This document shows, in pieces, positions 38,488 through 45,515 of a stretch of DNA of 45,515 nt. Each line of letters begins with the position of its first letter. The stretch's first letter is position 1. This stretch comes from an uncultured Oscillospiraceae bacterium (lineage in GTDB: Bacteria; Bacillota; Clostridia; Oscillospirales; Ruminococcaceae): assembly GCA_934446565.1 (NCBI GenBank), contig CAKSEO010000020.1, forward strand, positions 1 through 45,515. Reading direction: 5' to 3'. Below the pieces are notes generated by a model. The model searched no databases. It was given only the letters and a program-made list of their open reading frames with translations, and had not been told where the DNA came from. The translations under genes were made by a program, and so were the position numbers.

Positions 38488-39769
38488 AATAGATGTCTTT
38501 TTTATTCTTGATGTGCCGCCGTATCAGCGTGAAGATTATCCCGCCAAGGCATATCAGCAGGAACACTGGAACTATCCAGCGGTTGGGAGTTTCGTTCTCC
38601 GCGGATTTCATCTCCGTCCAGAGGGTCTGCATCTGTAGATTAGCCTCGTCCGAGAGGTTTACGAAGATGGTGGTGTGCTCGTCGAGGTAGTCGTTGCCGG
38701 GATAGGAAACGGAGTTGTTCTGCGTTTCTTCATCTAGCATTTCGTAAGCCGCGCTGTGTGGCGTGGAGTAGCAGATGTAGTCGATATTGGAGTAGGCGAT
38801 GTCGGGTTCGCACATGAAGTTGATGTACATTTCCGCAGCCTCCTTCTGGCGGGAGCCCTTGGGGATACACATCGCGTCAACGAACAGGTTCGTGCCGCTT
38901 TTGGGAACAACGAAATCCAGATCCTCGTTGTCCTCGAGGATCGTCAGCGCGTCGCCCGCGTAGTAGGGAGCTATCCATGCGTCGTTTGCCGCCATCTTGT
39001 CGAATATCTCGTCCATGACGTACGCCTGGACGACTGATTTCTGCTCTTTGAGCTTGTTGGCTGCGGCGGTTAGCTCCACCGGGTCCTCGGTGTTGATGGA
39101 ATATCCCATCATTATCTCGGATATCGCGAAGGCGTCGCGGGGATTGTCGAACATCAGTATCTGGTCGGCGTAGTCCGGGTTCCAGAGGATATCCCAGTCT
39201 ATCTCATCTTTCGGGATATCTATCATCGTCGTGTTGTATATCAGCCCGACTGTTCCCCAGGTATATGGCACGGAGTAAGCATTGTCCGGGTCGTATGCGG
39301 GGTCAACGAATGTCGGCATGATGTAGCTGAAATTCGGGATATTGTCGAAGTTCAGCGGCTCAAGCATGTCCTCCTTTATCATCTTGGAGATCATGTAGTC
39401 GGACGGGATTATCACATCGTAGTATGTTCCGCCGCCTTTCAGCTTCGCGTAGAGCTCCTCGTTGGTGGCGTAGTTCGTGTAGTTGACCTTTATTCCGGTG
39501 AGCTTTGTGAACTCTGCGTTGACGTTTAGCGTTCCAGCGTCCGCGCCGGTGGAGATGTACTCGCCCCAGTTGTAGACGTTGATGGAGATGTTCTGCCCCT
39601 TGAATTTCGTGTAGTAGTCCGGGTCGCTGACGGTAAGGGTCTGCGCCTCGGATTCCTCGGTCTCTGCGGTTTCCACAGTTTCGGTATCGGCGGCTGTTCC
39701 GGCGGAGCAGCCGGTAAGAAGTGCGGCGCAGATAACGGCGCAGAGCGGTCTTAATATTTGCTTTCTCAT
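38486..39769 (-). CDS. potD: Spermidine/putrescine-binding lipoprotein with C-terminal membrane helix
   Basis: This 427-residue extracytoplasmic solute receptor belongs to a PotABCD importer. Lipobox LLTGC gives Cys21, followed by an acidic Glu/Thr linker. The binding-protein fold starts at INVYNWGEYIS, with YDVIIPSDYMISKM, VPYTWGTVGLIYNT and WDILWNP, as in PotD/PotF. The last 30 residues (PVFLLICLGGIIFTLIRRHIKNKK) form a membrane helix with a basic cytoplasmic tail, so the protein should be fixed at both ends. That is unusual for the textbook PotD. The ATG overlaps the potC stop by 4 nt. The specific polyamine is not certain. Confidence 0.9.
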   Translation of the reverse strand: MRKQILRPLCAVICAALLTGCSAGTAADTETVETAETEESEAQTLTVSDPDYYTKFKGQNISINVYNWGEYISTGADAGTLNVNAEFTKLTGIKVNYTNYATNEELYAKLKGGGTYYDVIIPSDYMISKMIKEDMLEPLNFDNIPNFSYIMPTFVDPAYDPDNAYSVPYTWGTVGLIYNTTMIDIPKDEIDWDILWNPDYADQILMFDNPRDAFAISEIMMGYSINTEDPVELTAAANKLKEQKSVVQAYVMDEIFDKMAANDAWIAPYYAGDALTILEDNEDLDFVVPKSGTNLFVDAMCIPKGSRQKEAAEMYINFMCEPDIAYSNIDYICYSTPHSAAYEMLDEETQNNSVSYPGNDYLDEHTTIFVNLSDEANLQMQTLWTEMKSAENETPNRWIVPVFLLICLGGIIFTLIRRHIKNKKDIY

Positions 39770-40575
39770 TCCTCGTCGCCTCCGTTTGCGCGGTTTCTCT
39801 GTTCCTGTTTGGTTTCGATGATATGCTTGACTACCAGCACGATGACCACCACGACGAATATCAGCGTTGACAGTGCGTTGATCTCCGGAGATATTTTACG
39901 GCGAGTCATAGAATATATCGTGATAGGCAGGGTCTGAGAGGTGGAACCGCTGGTGAAGTAGCTGATAACGAAATCGTCCAGCGAGAACGTGAACGACATC
40001 AGGAATCCGCTGACAACGCCGGGCATAATCTCCGGGAGAATGACCTTGCGCAGCGCGGTGAACGGGCTGCACCCAAGGTCCTGTGCCGCTTCAAACAGGT
40101 TAGGGTCCATCTGTCGGAATTTGGGCATCACGTTCAGTATGACATAGGGGACGTCAAACGTGATGTGCGCGATAACCAGCGTCACGAAACCGAATTCGAG
40201 GTTCATTCTTGCTGCGAAGAACACGAAAAGCAGCATGAGCGAAACGCCGGTGACTATCTCGGGATTCACGATAGGCATGTTTGTGATGTTCATGACTATC
40301 GCCTTGGGAACTTTCCGCATGGAGTTTATTCCGATTGCGGCGAGGGTCCCCAGCAGGGTGGCCGCGATACTTGCGATGACCGCTATTATTATAGTGTTCA
40401 TCAGCGAGGAGATGATGACCTCGTTGCGGAACAGCTTGGCGTACCAGTCGAGGGTAAATCCGCTGAACACGGAGCGGCTCTTGGTCTCATTGAACGAGAA
40501 CACAATGAGCACGAAAATCGGCACGTACAGGAACATCAGCACAAGCGCCATGTAGATTTTAGAAAGAGTTTTCAA
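39766..40575 (-). CDS. potC: Polyamine ABC transporter permease PotC
   Basis: This 269-residue inner-membrane permease of the BPD type I family has six helices and the EAA loop EAAQDLGCSPFTALRKVILPEIMPGV, which contacts the PotA ATPase. The start is TTG at 40575, 6 nt after GGAGGTG. It begins 15 nt after potB and overlaps potD by 4 nt, so potB-C-D are tightly coupled. Confidence 0.93.
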   Translation of the reverse strand: MKTLSKIYMALVLMFLYVPIFVLIVFSFNETKSRSVFSGFTLDWYAKLFRNEVIISSLMNTIIIAVIASIAATLLGTLAAIGINSMRKVPKAIVMNITNMPIVNPEIVTGVSLMLLFVFFAARMNLEFGFVTLVIAHITFDVPYVILNVMPKFRQMDPNLFEAAQDLGCSPFTALRKVILPEIMPGVVSGFLMSFTFSLDDFVISYFTSGSTSQTLPITIYSMTRRKISPEINALSTLIFVVVVIVLVVKHIIETKQEQRNRANGGDEE

Positions 40576-40590
40576 TTACGGCACCTCCAC

Positions 40591-41400
40591 TTATATCAGC
40601 ACCTGGTCGTCCGGGTTGAACTGGTTCATTATTGTCATGATAAGCAGGATTATAACCATCAGCACCAGCGAAATTCCCGCGCCGAGGTGGGGATTGTAGG
40701 CGTTTCCGAGGAACTGCATCTCGATAAGGTCGCCGATGAGCAGGTTAGAGCCGCCGCCGAGCATTCTTGAGATGATGAACGTACTGATAGCGGGCACGAA
40801 CACCATCGTAACTCCCGACATTATTCCGGGTACGGAAAGCGGGACTACAACTCTGAACAGAGTTGTAACCGGGTTGCAGCCCAGGTCAGACGCCGCCTCG
40901 ATGAGGCTCTTGTCGATCTTGACCATGACGGAGTACAGCGGGAGAATCATGAACGGGAGGTAGTTGTACACCATTCCGAGCACCACTGCGCCCTCGGTGT
41001 TGATGAGCTTTAGCGGACCTATCCCTATCATTCCGAGCAGGTTGTTGATTATTCCGTTGTTTCCGAGGAGGGTCATCCATGCGTAGGTACGCAGCAGGAA
41101 GTTCATCCACATTGGCAGCATGACTATCATCAGCATGGTGCCCTGGTGGTGCTTTTTCATTCGGGAGAGAATGAACGACACAGGATACGCGAGCACCAGG
41201 CAGATAACGGTAGCGATGACCGCAAGCCATATCGACCTCACGAAAATGTTGGTGTACTGACCAACATTCGCGATGTAGTCAAGGGTGAAATTACCCTCCT
41301 CGTCGGTGAACGCGAAGTACGCCACCATCAGCAGCGGCACTACGATGAACACCGCCATCCAAATGAGATAGGGCGTCGCGAAAACTTTAAGCTTCTTCAT
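40591..41400 (-). CDS. potB: Polyamine ABC transporter permease PotB
   Basis: This 269-residue permease pairs with PotC to form the membrane channel. It has six helices and the EAA loop [26 protein letters not shown]. The ATG at 41400 lies inside the end of potA (14-nt overlap), so translation is coupled. The gene order A-B-C-D is the standard polyamine operon. Confidence 0.93.
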   Translation of the reverse strand: MKKLKVFATPYLIWMAVFIVVPLLMVAYFAFTDEEGNFTLDYIANVGQYTNIFVRSIWLAVIATVICLVLAYPVSFILSRMKKHHQGTMLMIVMLPMWMNFLLRTYAWMTLLGNNGIINNLLGMIGIGPLKLINTEGAVVLGMVYNYLPFMILPLYSVMVKIDKSLIEAASDLGCNPVTTLFRVVVPLSVPGIMSGVTMVFVPAISTFIISRMLGGGSNLLIGDLIEMQFLGNAYNPHLGAGISLVLMVIILLIMTIMNQFNPDDQVLI

Positions 41401-42475
41401 TTCCGTTTCCTCCCATCAGCGCGGGATAAGAGCCTGGCTGCTTAGATTTCTTCATGATGTGGATGTCGAACGGGTCAACGGTCATGCCGATAACGCTGCC
41501 GACGGGCTCCGCCTTTGTGGAGTGTATCAGCCACTTGTGGTCAACGCAGTCAACGGTCATTTCGTAATGCACGCCCTTGAATACGACGGATTCAACGATT
41601 CCGGTGAGCTGCGCCTGCTCCGCGGGGATGACCTTGACGTCCTCCGGGCGGATAACCACGTCAACGGTCTCGTTCTTGTCGAATCCCTTGTCAACGCACT
41701 CGAACTTCTTTCCCGCGAACTCGACCAGGCAGTCCTGCGGCATGCAGCCGTTGACGATGTTGCTTTCGCCGATGAAGTCAGCAACGAATGCGTTGACCGG
41801 TTCGTTGTAAATGTCGATAGGCGAGCCTATCTGCTGGATGTGTCCGTTGTTCATTACGACTACGGTGTCGCTCATGGTGAGCGCTTCCTCCTGGTCGTGG
41901 GTGACGTAGACAAATGTCAGCTCAAGCGCCTGCTGTATCTTGCGCAGCTCGGTCTGCATCTCCTTGCGGAGCTTGAGGTCGAGCGCTCCGAGCGGCTCGT
42001 CCAGCAGCAGTATCTTCGGGTGGTTCACCAGGGCACGGGCGATGGCAACGCGCTGCTGCTGACCGCCGGAGAGCCGCTGTATCGAGCGCTTTTCGAATCC
42101 GGTGAGGTTCACAAGCTCCAGCATTTCTCCGACGCGGCGGACTATCTCCTTTTCATTGACTTTCTTTATGCGCAGTCCGAACGCGATATTTTCGTAGACG
42201 TTCAGGTGCGGGAACAGTGCGTATTTCTGGAATACCGTGTTGACGTCGCGCTTGTGCGGCGGCAGGTCGTTGATACGCTTTCCGTCGAGCAGTACGTCGC
42301 CGGACGTGGGGGTAAGGAACCCGCCGATGATACGCAGCGTGGTCGTCTTTCCGCAGCCGGACGGTCCCAGCAGGGTGACGAACTCCTTATCCTTGATATC
42401 GAGGTCAATGTTTTTCAAAATTTTCTCGCCGTCGAACTCTACGACGATGTTTCGCAGGCTGATAATATTTTCCAT
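41387..42475 (-). CDS. potA: Polyamine ABC transporter ATPase PotA
   Basis: This ATPase of about 362 residues has Walker [10 protein letters not shown], signature LSGGQQQR, Walker B ILLLDEP, the switch His in [15 protein letters not shown], and a C-terminal TOBE regulatory domain. The ATG at 42475 is chosen because the family usually begins a few residues before IISLRNI. AAGGAAGG lies about 16 nt upstream, farther than usual. An in-frame ATG at 42538 would add 21 poorly conserved residues and has no ribosome site. It heads the leftward pot operon. Confidence 0.9.
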   Translation of the reverse strand: MENIISLRNIVVEFDGEKILKNIDLDIKDKEFVTLLGPSGCGKTTTLRIIGGFLTPTSGDVLLDGKRINDLPPHKRDVNTVFQKYALFPHLNVYENIAFGLRIKKVNEKEIVRRVGEMLELVNLTGFEKRSIQRLSGGQQQRVAIARALVNHPKILLLDEPLGALDLKLRKEMQTELRKIQQALELTFVYVTHDQEEALTMSDTVVVMNNGHIQQIGSPIDIYNEPVNAFVADFIGESNIVNGCMPQDCLVEFAGKKFECVDKGFDKNETVDVVIRPEDVKVIPAEQAQLTGIVESVVFKGVHYEMTVDCVDHKWLIHSTKAEPVGSVIGMTVDPFDIHIMKKSKQPGSYPALMGGNGNEEA

Positions 42476-42548
42476 ATTTTCTACTTGCCGACCTTCCTTT
42501 TGTGTTGGGGAAATAGGCGCTTTTTCAGAAGCGCGCATACCAAATAAC

Positions 42549-42577
42549 AGTTTATATTAAAATACCCGATATGTCAA
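42549..42577 (-). promoter_or_regulatory. Promoter of the pot operon
   Basis: On the minus strand TTGACA (42577-42572) and TAAACT (42554-42549) have a 17-bp spacer. The -35 is perfect and the -10 weak. Confidence 0.6.
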
Positions 42578-42764
42578 CGTATTTTTACGTTTTTTTCGGT
42601 TAAATACAGATTTTTTTCTATTGATGCGGAAATTAATTCCATTTATAATAGTATCTCAGAAATATGTTCGACAGTTAGCAGGGGCATGTTGATAATGGTT
42701 TGTTCAATGTTTACATAATTCTTTGTGCAAAATGTGTAAAAAGGATGAAATTTCGCAAAGGGTA

Positions 42765-42793
42765 TTGTATATTTGCAATAAATATGATACAAT
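42765..42793 (+). promoter_or_regulatory. Promoter of hpf
   Basis: TTGTAT (42765-42770) and TACAAT (42788-42793) have a 17-bp spacer. A leader of about 90 nt precedes the ATG. Confidence 0.65.
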
Positions 42794-42891
42794 GTATACA
42801 GACAAGATTTAAGGATCTTGCCGATAATCTCGGTCAGCCGGGCTGGGCAGTCATGAAGCACCGCCGGAGGACCCCGAAAGGAATGATCAGT

Positions 42892-43410
42892 ATGAAAGTA
42901 ACTATCACCGCCAAGAAGCTCACCATCAACCAGTCGTTCACCGACTATGCGACACAGAAACTCAGCGCAAAGCTGGATCGTTTCTTCCCCGAGGAGGCAG
43001 AGGCAAAGATCACCCTCGAGGAGCGCCGCGAACTCATCATTCTCGAGCTTACGGTAAAATATAACGGTATCATCTACCGCGCAGAGCAGTCCGCAAAGGA
43101 TAAGAACGACGCCCTCGACGTGACTGTTGACCGCGTTATCCGCCAGATCAGGAAGCAGAAGACCAAGGTCGAGAAGAACCTGCGTACCGGCGCGTTCGAG
43201 GGTCTTTCCCCCGAGGCAGAGGAGAAGGAGTACGAGGTCATTCGCGAGAAGAAGTTCCACCTGCGTCCGATGTCCGTCGATGAGGCTATCCTCCAGATGA
43301 ACCTGCTGGATCACACGTTCTTCATGTTCAAGAATGCCGATACCGGCGATGTGAACGTAGTTTACAAGCGTGACGAGGGTAACTACGCAGTTCTCGTCCC
43401 CGAGGGATAA
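42892..43410 (+). CDS. hpf: Long-form ribosome hibernation promoting factor
   Basis: This 172-residue long HPF puts ribosomes to rest as 100S dimers. The N-terminal S30AE domain (about 1-100) has MKVTITAKKLTINQSFTDYATQKLSAKLDRF. A short linker leads to the C-terminal dimerisation domain (about 118-172) with KFHLRPMSVDEAILQMNLLDHTFFMFKN, the typical family block. ATG at 42892 follows AAAGGA; an in-frame ATG at 42883 would add three residues. Codon bias is strong (AAG, GAG, CGC, ATC), so it is probably well expressed. Confidence 0.95.
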   Translation: MKVTITAKKLTINQSFTDYATQKLSAKLDRFFPEEAEAKITLEERRELIILELTVKYNGIIYRAEQSAKDKNDALDVTVDRVIRQIRKQKTKVEKNLRTGAFEGLSPEAEEKEYEVIREKKFHLRPMSVDEAILQMNLLDHTFFMFKNADTGDVNVVYKRDEGNYAVLVPEG

Positions 43411-43424
43411 ATCCCGTACTTAAA

Positions 43425-43470
43425 TAGCATTTCAGCTCCGCTGGAAATTTCCTGCGGGGCTTGAATGCTG
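43425..43470 (+). terminator. Possible terminator after hpf
   Basis: AGCATT pairs with AATGCT, with an inner GCTCCGC/GCGGGGC-type stem. No T-tract follows, so it is a hairpin with uncertain terminator function. Confidence 0.4.
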
Positions 43471-43522
43471 ATTGGTGATAGTGCATGAAAATGTTGAAAA
43501 TTATTTGTACAAATCGCCGCCC

Positions 43523-43551
43523 TTGTATTGTAAACGATTTACTGCTATAAT
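43523..43551 (+). promoter_or_regulatory. Promoter of the cellobiose phosphorylase gene
   Basis: TTGTAT (43523-43528) and TATAAT (43546-43551) have a 17-bp spacer. Almost the whole spacer is the operator word at 43529-43543, so a bound regulator would block RNA polymerase. Confidence 0.8.
43529..43543. promoter_or_regulatory. LacI/CcpA-like operator, site 2
   Basis: TGTAAACGATTTACT is the exact reverse complement of the 15-mer at 15067-15081. It fills the spacer between the -35 and -10 boxes, the classic repressor position. The GTAAA/TTTAC arms around a CG centre match the LacI-family style (CcpA, cellobiose/maltose repressors). Confidence 0.6.
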
Positions 43552-43644
43552 ATAATCAAGGCAAAAGGGCAGTACGCCCGGAAAACCGTAAATTAGCCGG
43601 AGCTCCCGGCAGAAATATCAACACAGAATGATGGAGGAATACCA

Positions 43645-45515
43645 ATGAACTACGGTCATTTCGACGAACTCAATAAGGAGTATGTCATCACCCGTCCGGA
43701 CACACCGTCCGCATGGGCTAACTACCTCGGCGACCCCGAGTACGGCGCTATCATTTCCAACAACGCCGGCGGCTACAGCTTCGTAAAGAGCGGCGCTAAC
43801 GGACGTGTTATCCGCTACCGCTTCAACGGCGTAGGCACCGATACCCCCGGCAGATACGTTTACCTGCGCGACCTTGAATCCAACGACTACTGGTCCGCTT
43901 CCTGGGCGCCCGTTTGCAAGCCCCTCGACCAGTTCAAGAGCGAGTGCCGCCACGGTACTGCTTACACCGTTATCACCTCCGAGTACAACGGCGTTAAGTC
44001 CGAGGTCACTTATTATGTTCCTCAGGGCGCTACATACGAGGTATGGGCTGCTAAGGTAACAAACATCTCCGACAAGCCCAGAAAGCTCGCTGTTACCGGC
44101 GTCTGCGAGTTCGTTAACGACCCGAACTACGAGCAGGACCAGGTAAACCTCCAGTACACACTGTTCATCACCCGCACCTACTTCAAGGGCAACTACATCC
44201 ACCAGATGCAGAACGAGATCTACAATCCGAACAGCGGACGCTTCCTCGGTCTGGCTGGCGCTAAGGTAGACGCTTACTGCGGCGACAGAGATTCTTTCGT
44301 TGGCACCTACAGAAGTTACACCAACCCCAAGGGCATCGAGGAGGGTCTGAAGAATGACCTCAACTACAACACCAACTCTGTTGGCGCGCTCGAGAGCGAC
44401 ATCGTTCTCCAGCCTGGCGAGACCAAGGAGCTGACATACGTCCTCGGCGGTCAGAAGACCGAGGCTGAGATCACCGAGATCATCAGCAGATACGAGAAGT
44501 CCGGCGCAGTAGAGGCAGAGCTCGCACAGCTCAAGAACTACTGGCACAGCAAGCTGGACAACCTCCAGGTCAACACCCCCGACAAGAACTTCAACAACAT
44601 GGTAAACACCTGGAACGCTTACAACTGCTTCATCACATTCATCTGGTCCAGAGCGGCTTCTTTCCAGTACTGCGGTCTTAGAAACGGCTTCGGCTACCGT
44701 GACACCGTTCAGGATATCCAGGGTATTATCCACCTCGCTCCTGAGATGGCTAAGAAGCAGATCGTGTTCATGCTCTCCGCGCAGGTAACTAACGGCGCAG
44801 GTCTGCCCCTCGTTAAGTACGACCACAAGGCAGGTCAGGAGAACCACCCCGACGAGAACGACGAGAACTCCGTATACGCAAAGCAGACTGGTCACCCCAG
44901 CTACCGTGCAGACGACGCTCTGTGGCTGTTCCCGACCGTTTACAAGTACATCTCCGAGAGCGGCGACTCCGCGTTCCTCGATGAGGAGATACTCTACGCT
45001 AACGACGGCGAAAAGGGTACCGTTTACGACCACCTCAAGAGAGCGATCGACTTCTCCATGAACCACCTCGGCAACCACGGCATGCCCGCAGGTCTGCACG
45101 CTGACTGGAACGACTGCCTCCGTCTCGGCAAGCAGGGCGAGTCCACATTCGTAGCATTCCAGCTCGTATACGCTATCAAGATCCTGCGCACCTACGCAGT
45201 TGAGAAGAACGACACCGATTACATCAAGTACCTCGATGAGATCGGCGCTAAGCTTGACACTATCCTCTCCGCTTGCTGGAACGAGGACAGATGGATCCGT
45301 GGCTACAAGGAGGACGGCACCATCATCGGTCAGCGCACCGATCCCGAGGCTTCCATGTGGCTCAACCCGCAGAGCTGGTCCGTTATCTCCGGCTTCGGCA
45401 CCAAGGAGCAGCAGGAGAAGGCTATGGACAGCGTTTACCGCGAGCTGAACACTCCGTACGGCGCAATGGTAATGTACCCGCCTTATGTAAAGCACGGCTT
45501 CCCCGGAGCGCTCAT
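43645..45515 (+). CDS. Cellobiose phosphorylase (GH94), truncated by the window end
   Basis: This intracellular enzyme splits cellobiose with phosphate into glucose-1-phosphate and glucose, saving ATP. 623 codons are visible and no stop is reached; full-length relatives have about 800 residues. The start MNYGHFDELNKEYVITRPDT is typical of GH94 cellobiose phosphorylases, followed by NYLGDPEYGAIISNNAGGYSF, the QVNLQYT segment, and HADWNDC with D490 as the catalytic acid (same number as in the Cellvibrio gilvus enzyme). GGAGGA lies 6 nt before the ATG. Codon choice is strongly biased, like rpsA and ptsH, which implies high expression. Cellodextrin phosphorylase is less likely. An operator sits in its promoter. 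Confidence 0.95.
   Translation, partial: MNYGHFDELNKEYVITRPDTPSAWANYLGDPEYGAIISNNAGGYSFVKSGANGRVIRYRFNGVGTDTPGRYVYLRDLESNDYWSASWAPVCKPLDQFKSECRHGTAYTVITSEYNGVKSEVTYYVPQGATYEVWAAKVTNISDKPRKLAVTGVCEFVNDPNYEQDQVNLQYTLFITRTYFKGNYIHQMQNEIYNPNSGRFLGLAGAKVDAYCGDRDSFVGTYRSYTNPKGIEEGLKNDLNYNTNSVGALESDIVLQPGETKELTYVLGGQKTEAEITEIISRYEKSGAVEAELAQLKNYWHSKLDNLQVNTPDKNFNNMVNTWNAYNCFITFIWSRAASFQYCGLRNGFGYRDTVQDIQGIIHLAPEMAKKQIVFMLSAQVTNGAGLPLVKYDHKAGQENHPDENDENSVYAKQTGHPSYRADDALWLFPTVYKYISESGDSAFLDEEILYANDGEKGTVYDHLKRAIDFSMNHLGNHGMPAGLHADWNDCLRLGKQGESTFVAFQLVYAIKILRTYAVEKNDTDYIKYLDEIGAKLDTILSACWNEDRWIRGYKEDGTIIGQRTDPEASMWLNPQSWSVISGFGTKEQQEKAMDSVYRELNTPYGAMVMYPPYVKHGFPGAL

Noticed and set aside
43618..45495. 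Open frame of 625 codons on the minus strand
   Set aside because: It lies opposite the GH94 gene and gives a low-complexity Val/Leu-rich product with no ribosome site or known motif. The plus strand has clear cellobiose phosphorylase motifs and strong codon bias; the bias explains the missing stops opposite.
1..45515. CRISPR array, tRNA or rRNA gene, insertion sequence
   Set aside because: No regularly spaced repeats, no cloverleaf with TTCGA-type arm, no rRNA words and no transposase were seen on reading both strands.

Overview
The window looks like chromosomal DNA of a Gram-positive, spore-forming gut or rumen Clostridium-class bacterium, most like Ruminococcus (Oscillospiraceae). The reasons are the high coding density, Shine-Dalgarno sites before almost every gene, an ispH-rpsA fusion beside cmk and plsC, a SpoIIQ-like peptidase, a PdaB-like deacetylase, and a strongly codon-biased cellobiose phosphorylase (GH94) at the right edge. 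The species assignment is inference.

Layout. 1-386 is a hairpin-rich intergenic stretch. 387-3097 (+) holds an unknown membrane protein, a lipoprotein and a DUF2726 protein. 3083-3330 is a second hairpin array bounded by two copies of one terminator. 3341-14125 is a long leftward cluster: RING-finger/DUF2628 protein, GT2 glycosyltransferase, two paralogous GT-C-like membrane glycosyltransferases, K+ transporter KtrB, a tRNA-type methyltransferase, RsmI, a 59-aa membrane peptide and FolC. 14704-19550 (+) holds HPr, a lipoprotein, an M23/LysM/G5 cell-wall peptidase and a von Willebrand A lipoprotein. 19781-25269 (+) holds an RpiR regulator, a HI0933-type flavoprotein, cmk, plsC and ispH-rpsA. 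25372-27246 holds a divergent sigma-70-like factor behind a structured leader with a 7-codon upstream ORF, then an unknown helical protein. 27247-27878 has no gene but contains a 395-nt segment closed by a long inverted repeat that pairs well as RNA. 27879-32592 holds a 1311-residue fusion of an initiating sugar-phosphate transferase to a Wzy/O-antigen-ligase-like membrane protein, then a PHP phosphatase. 32654-38444 holds a Na/Pi symporter, SpoIIQ, a GH25 lysozyme with a repetitive stalk, and a PdaB-like deacetylase. 38486-42475 (-) is a potABCD polyamine transporter. 42892-45515 (+) holds hibernation factor HPF and the truncated cellobiose phosphorylase.

Themes. Much of the window serves the cell envelope: lipid-linked sugar synthesis and transfer, polymer initiation and polymerisation, peptidoglycan hydrolysis, and sporulation morphogenesis. 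Two large fusion genes carry an in-frame ATG with its own Shine-Dalgarno sequence exactly at the module seam, so each may also yield its second half alone. The same 15-bp LacI/CcpA-like operator word occurs before the lipoprotein downstream of ptsH and inside the cellobiose phosphorylase promoter, which links the two loci to sugar-responsive control (inference). The strongest candidate for something undescribed is the 27254-27648 element, followed by the transferase-polymerase fusion and the sigma-factor leader.
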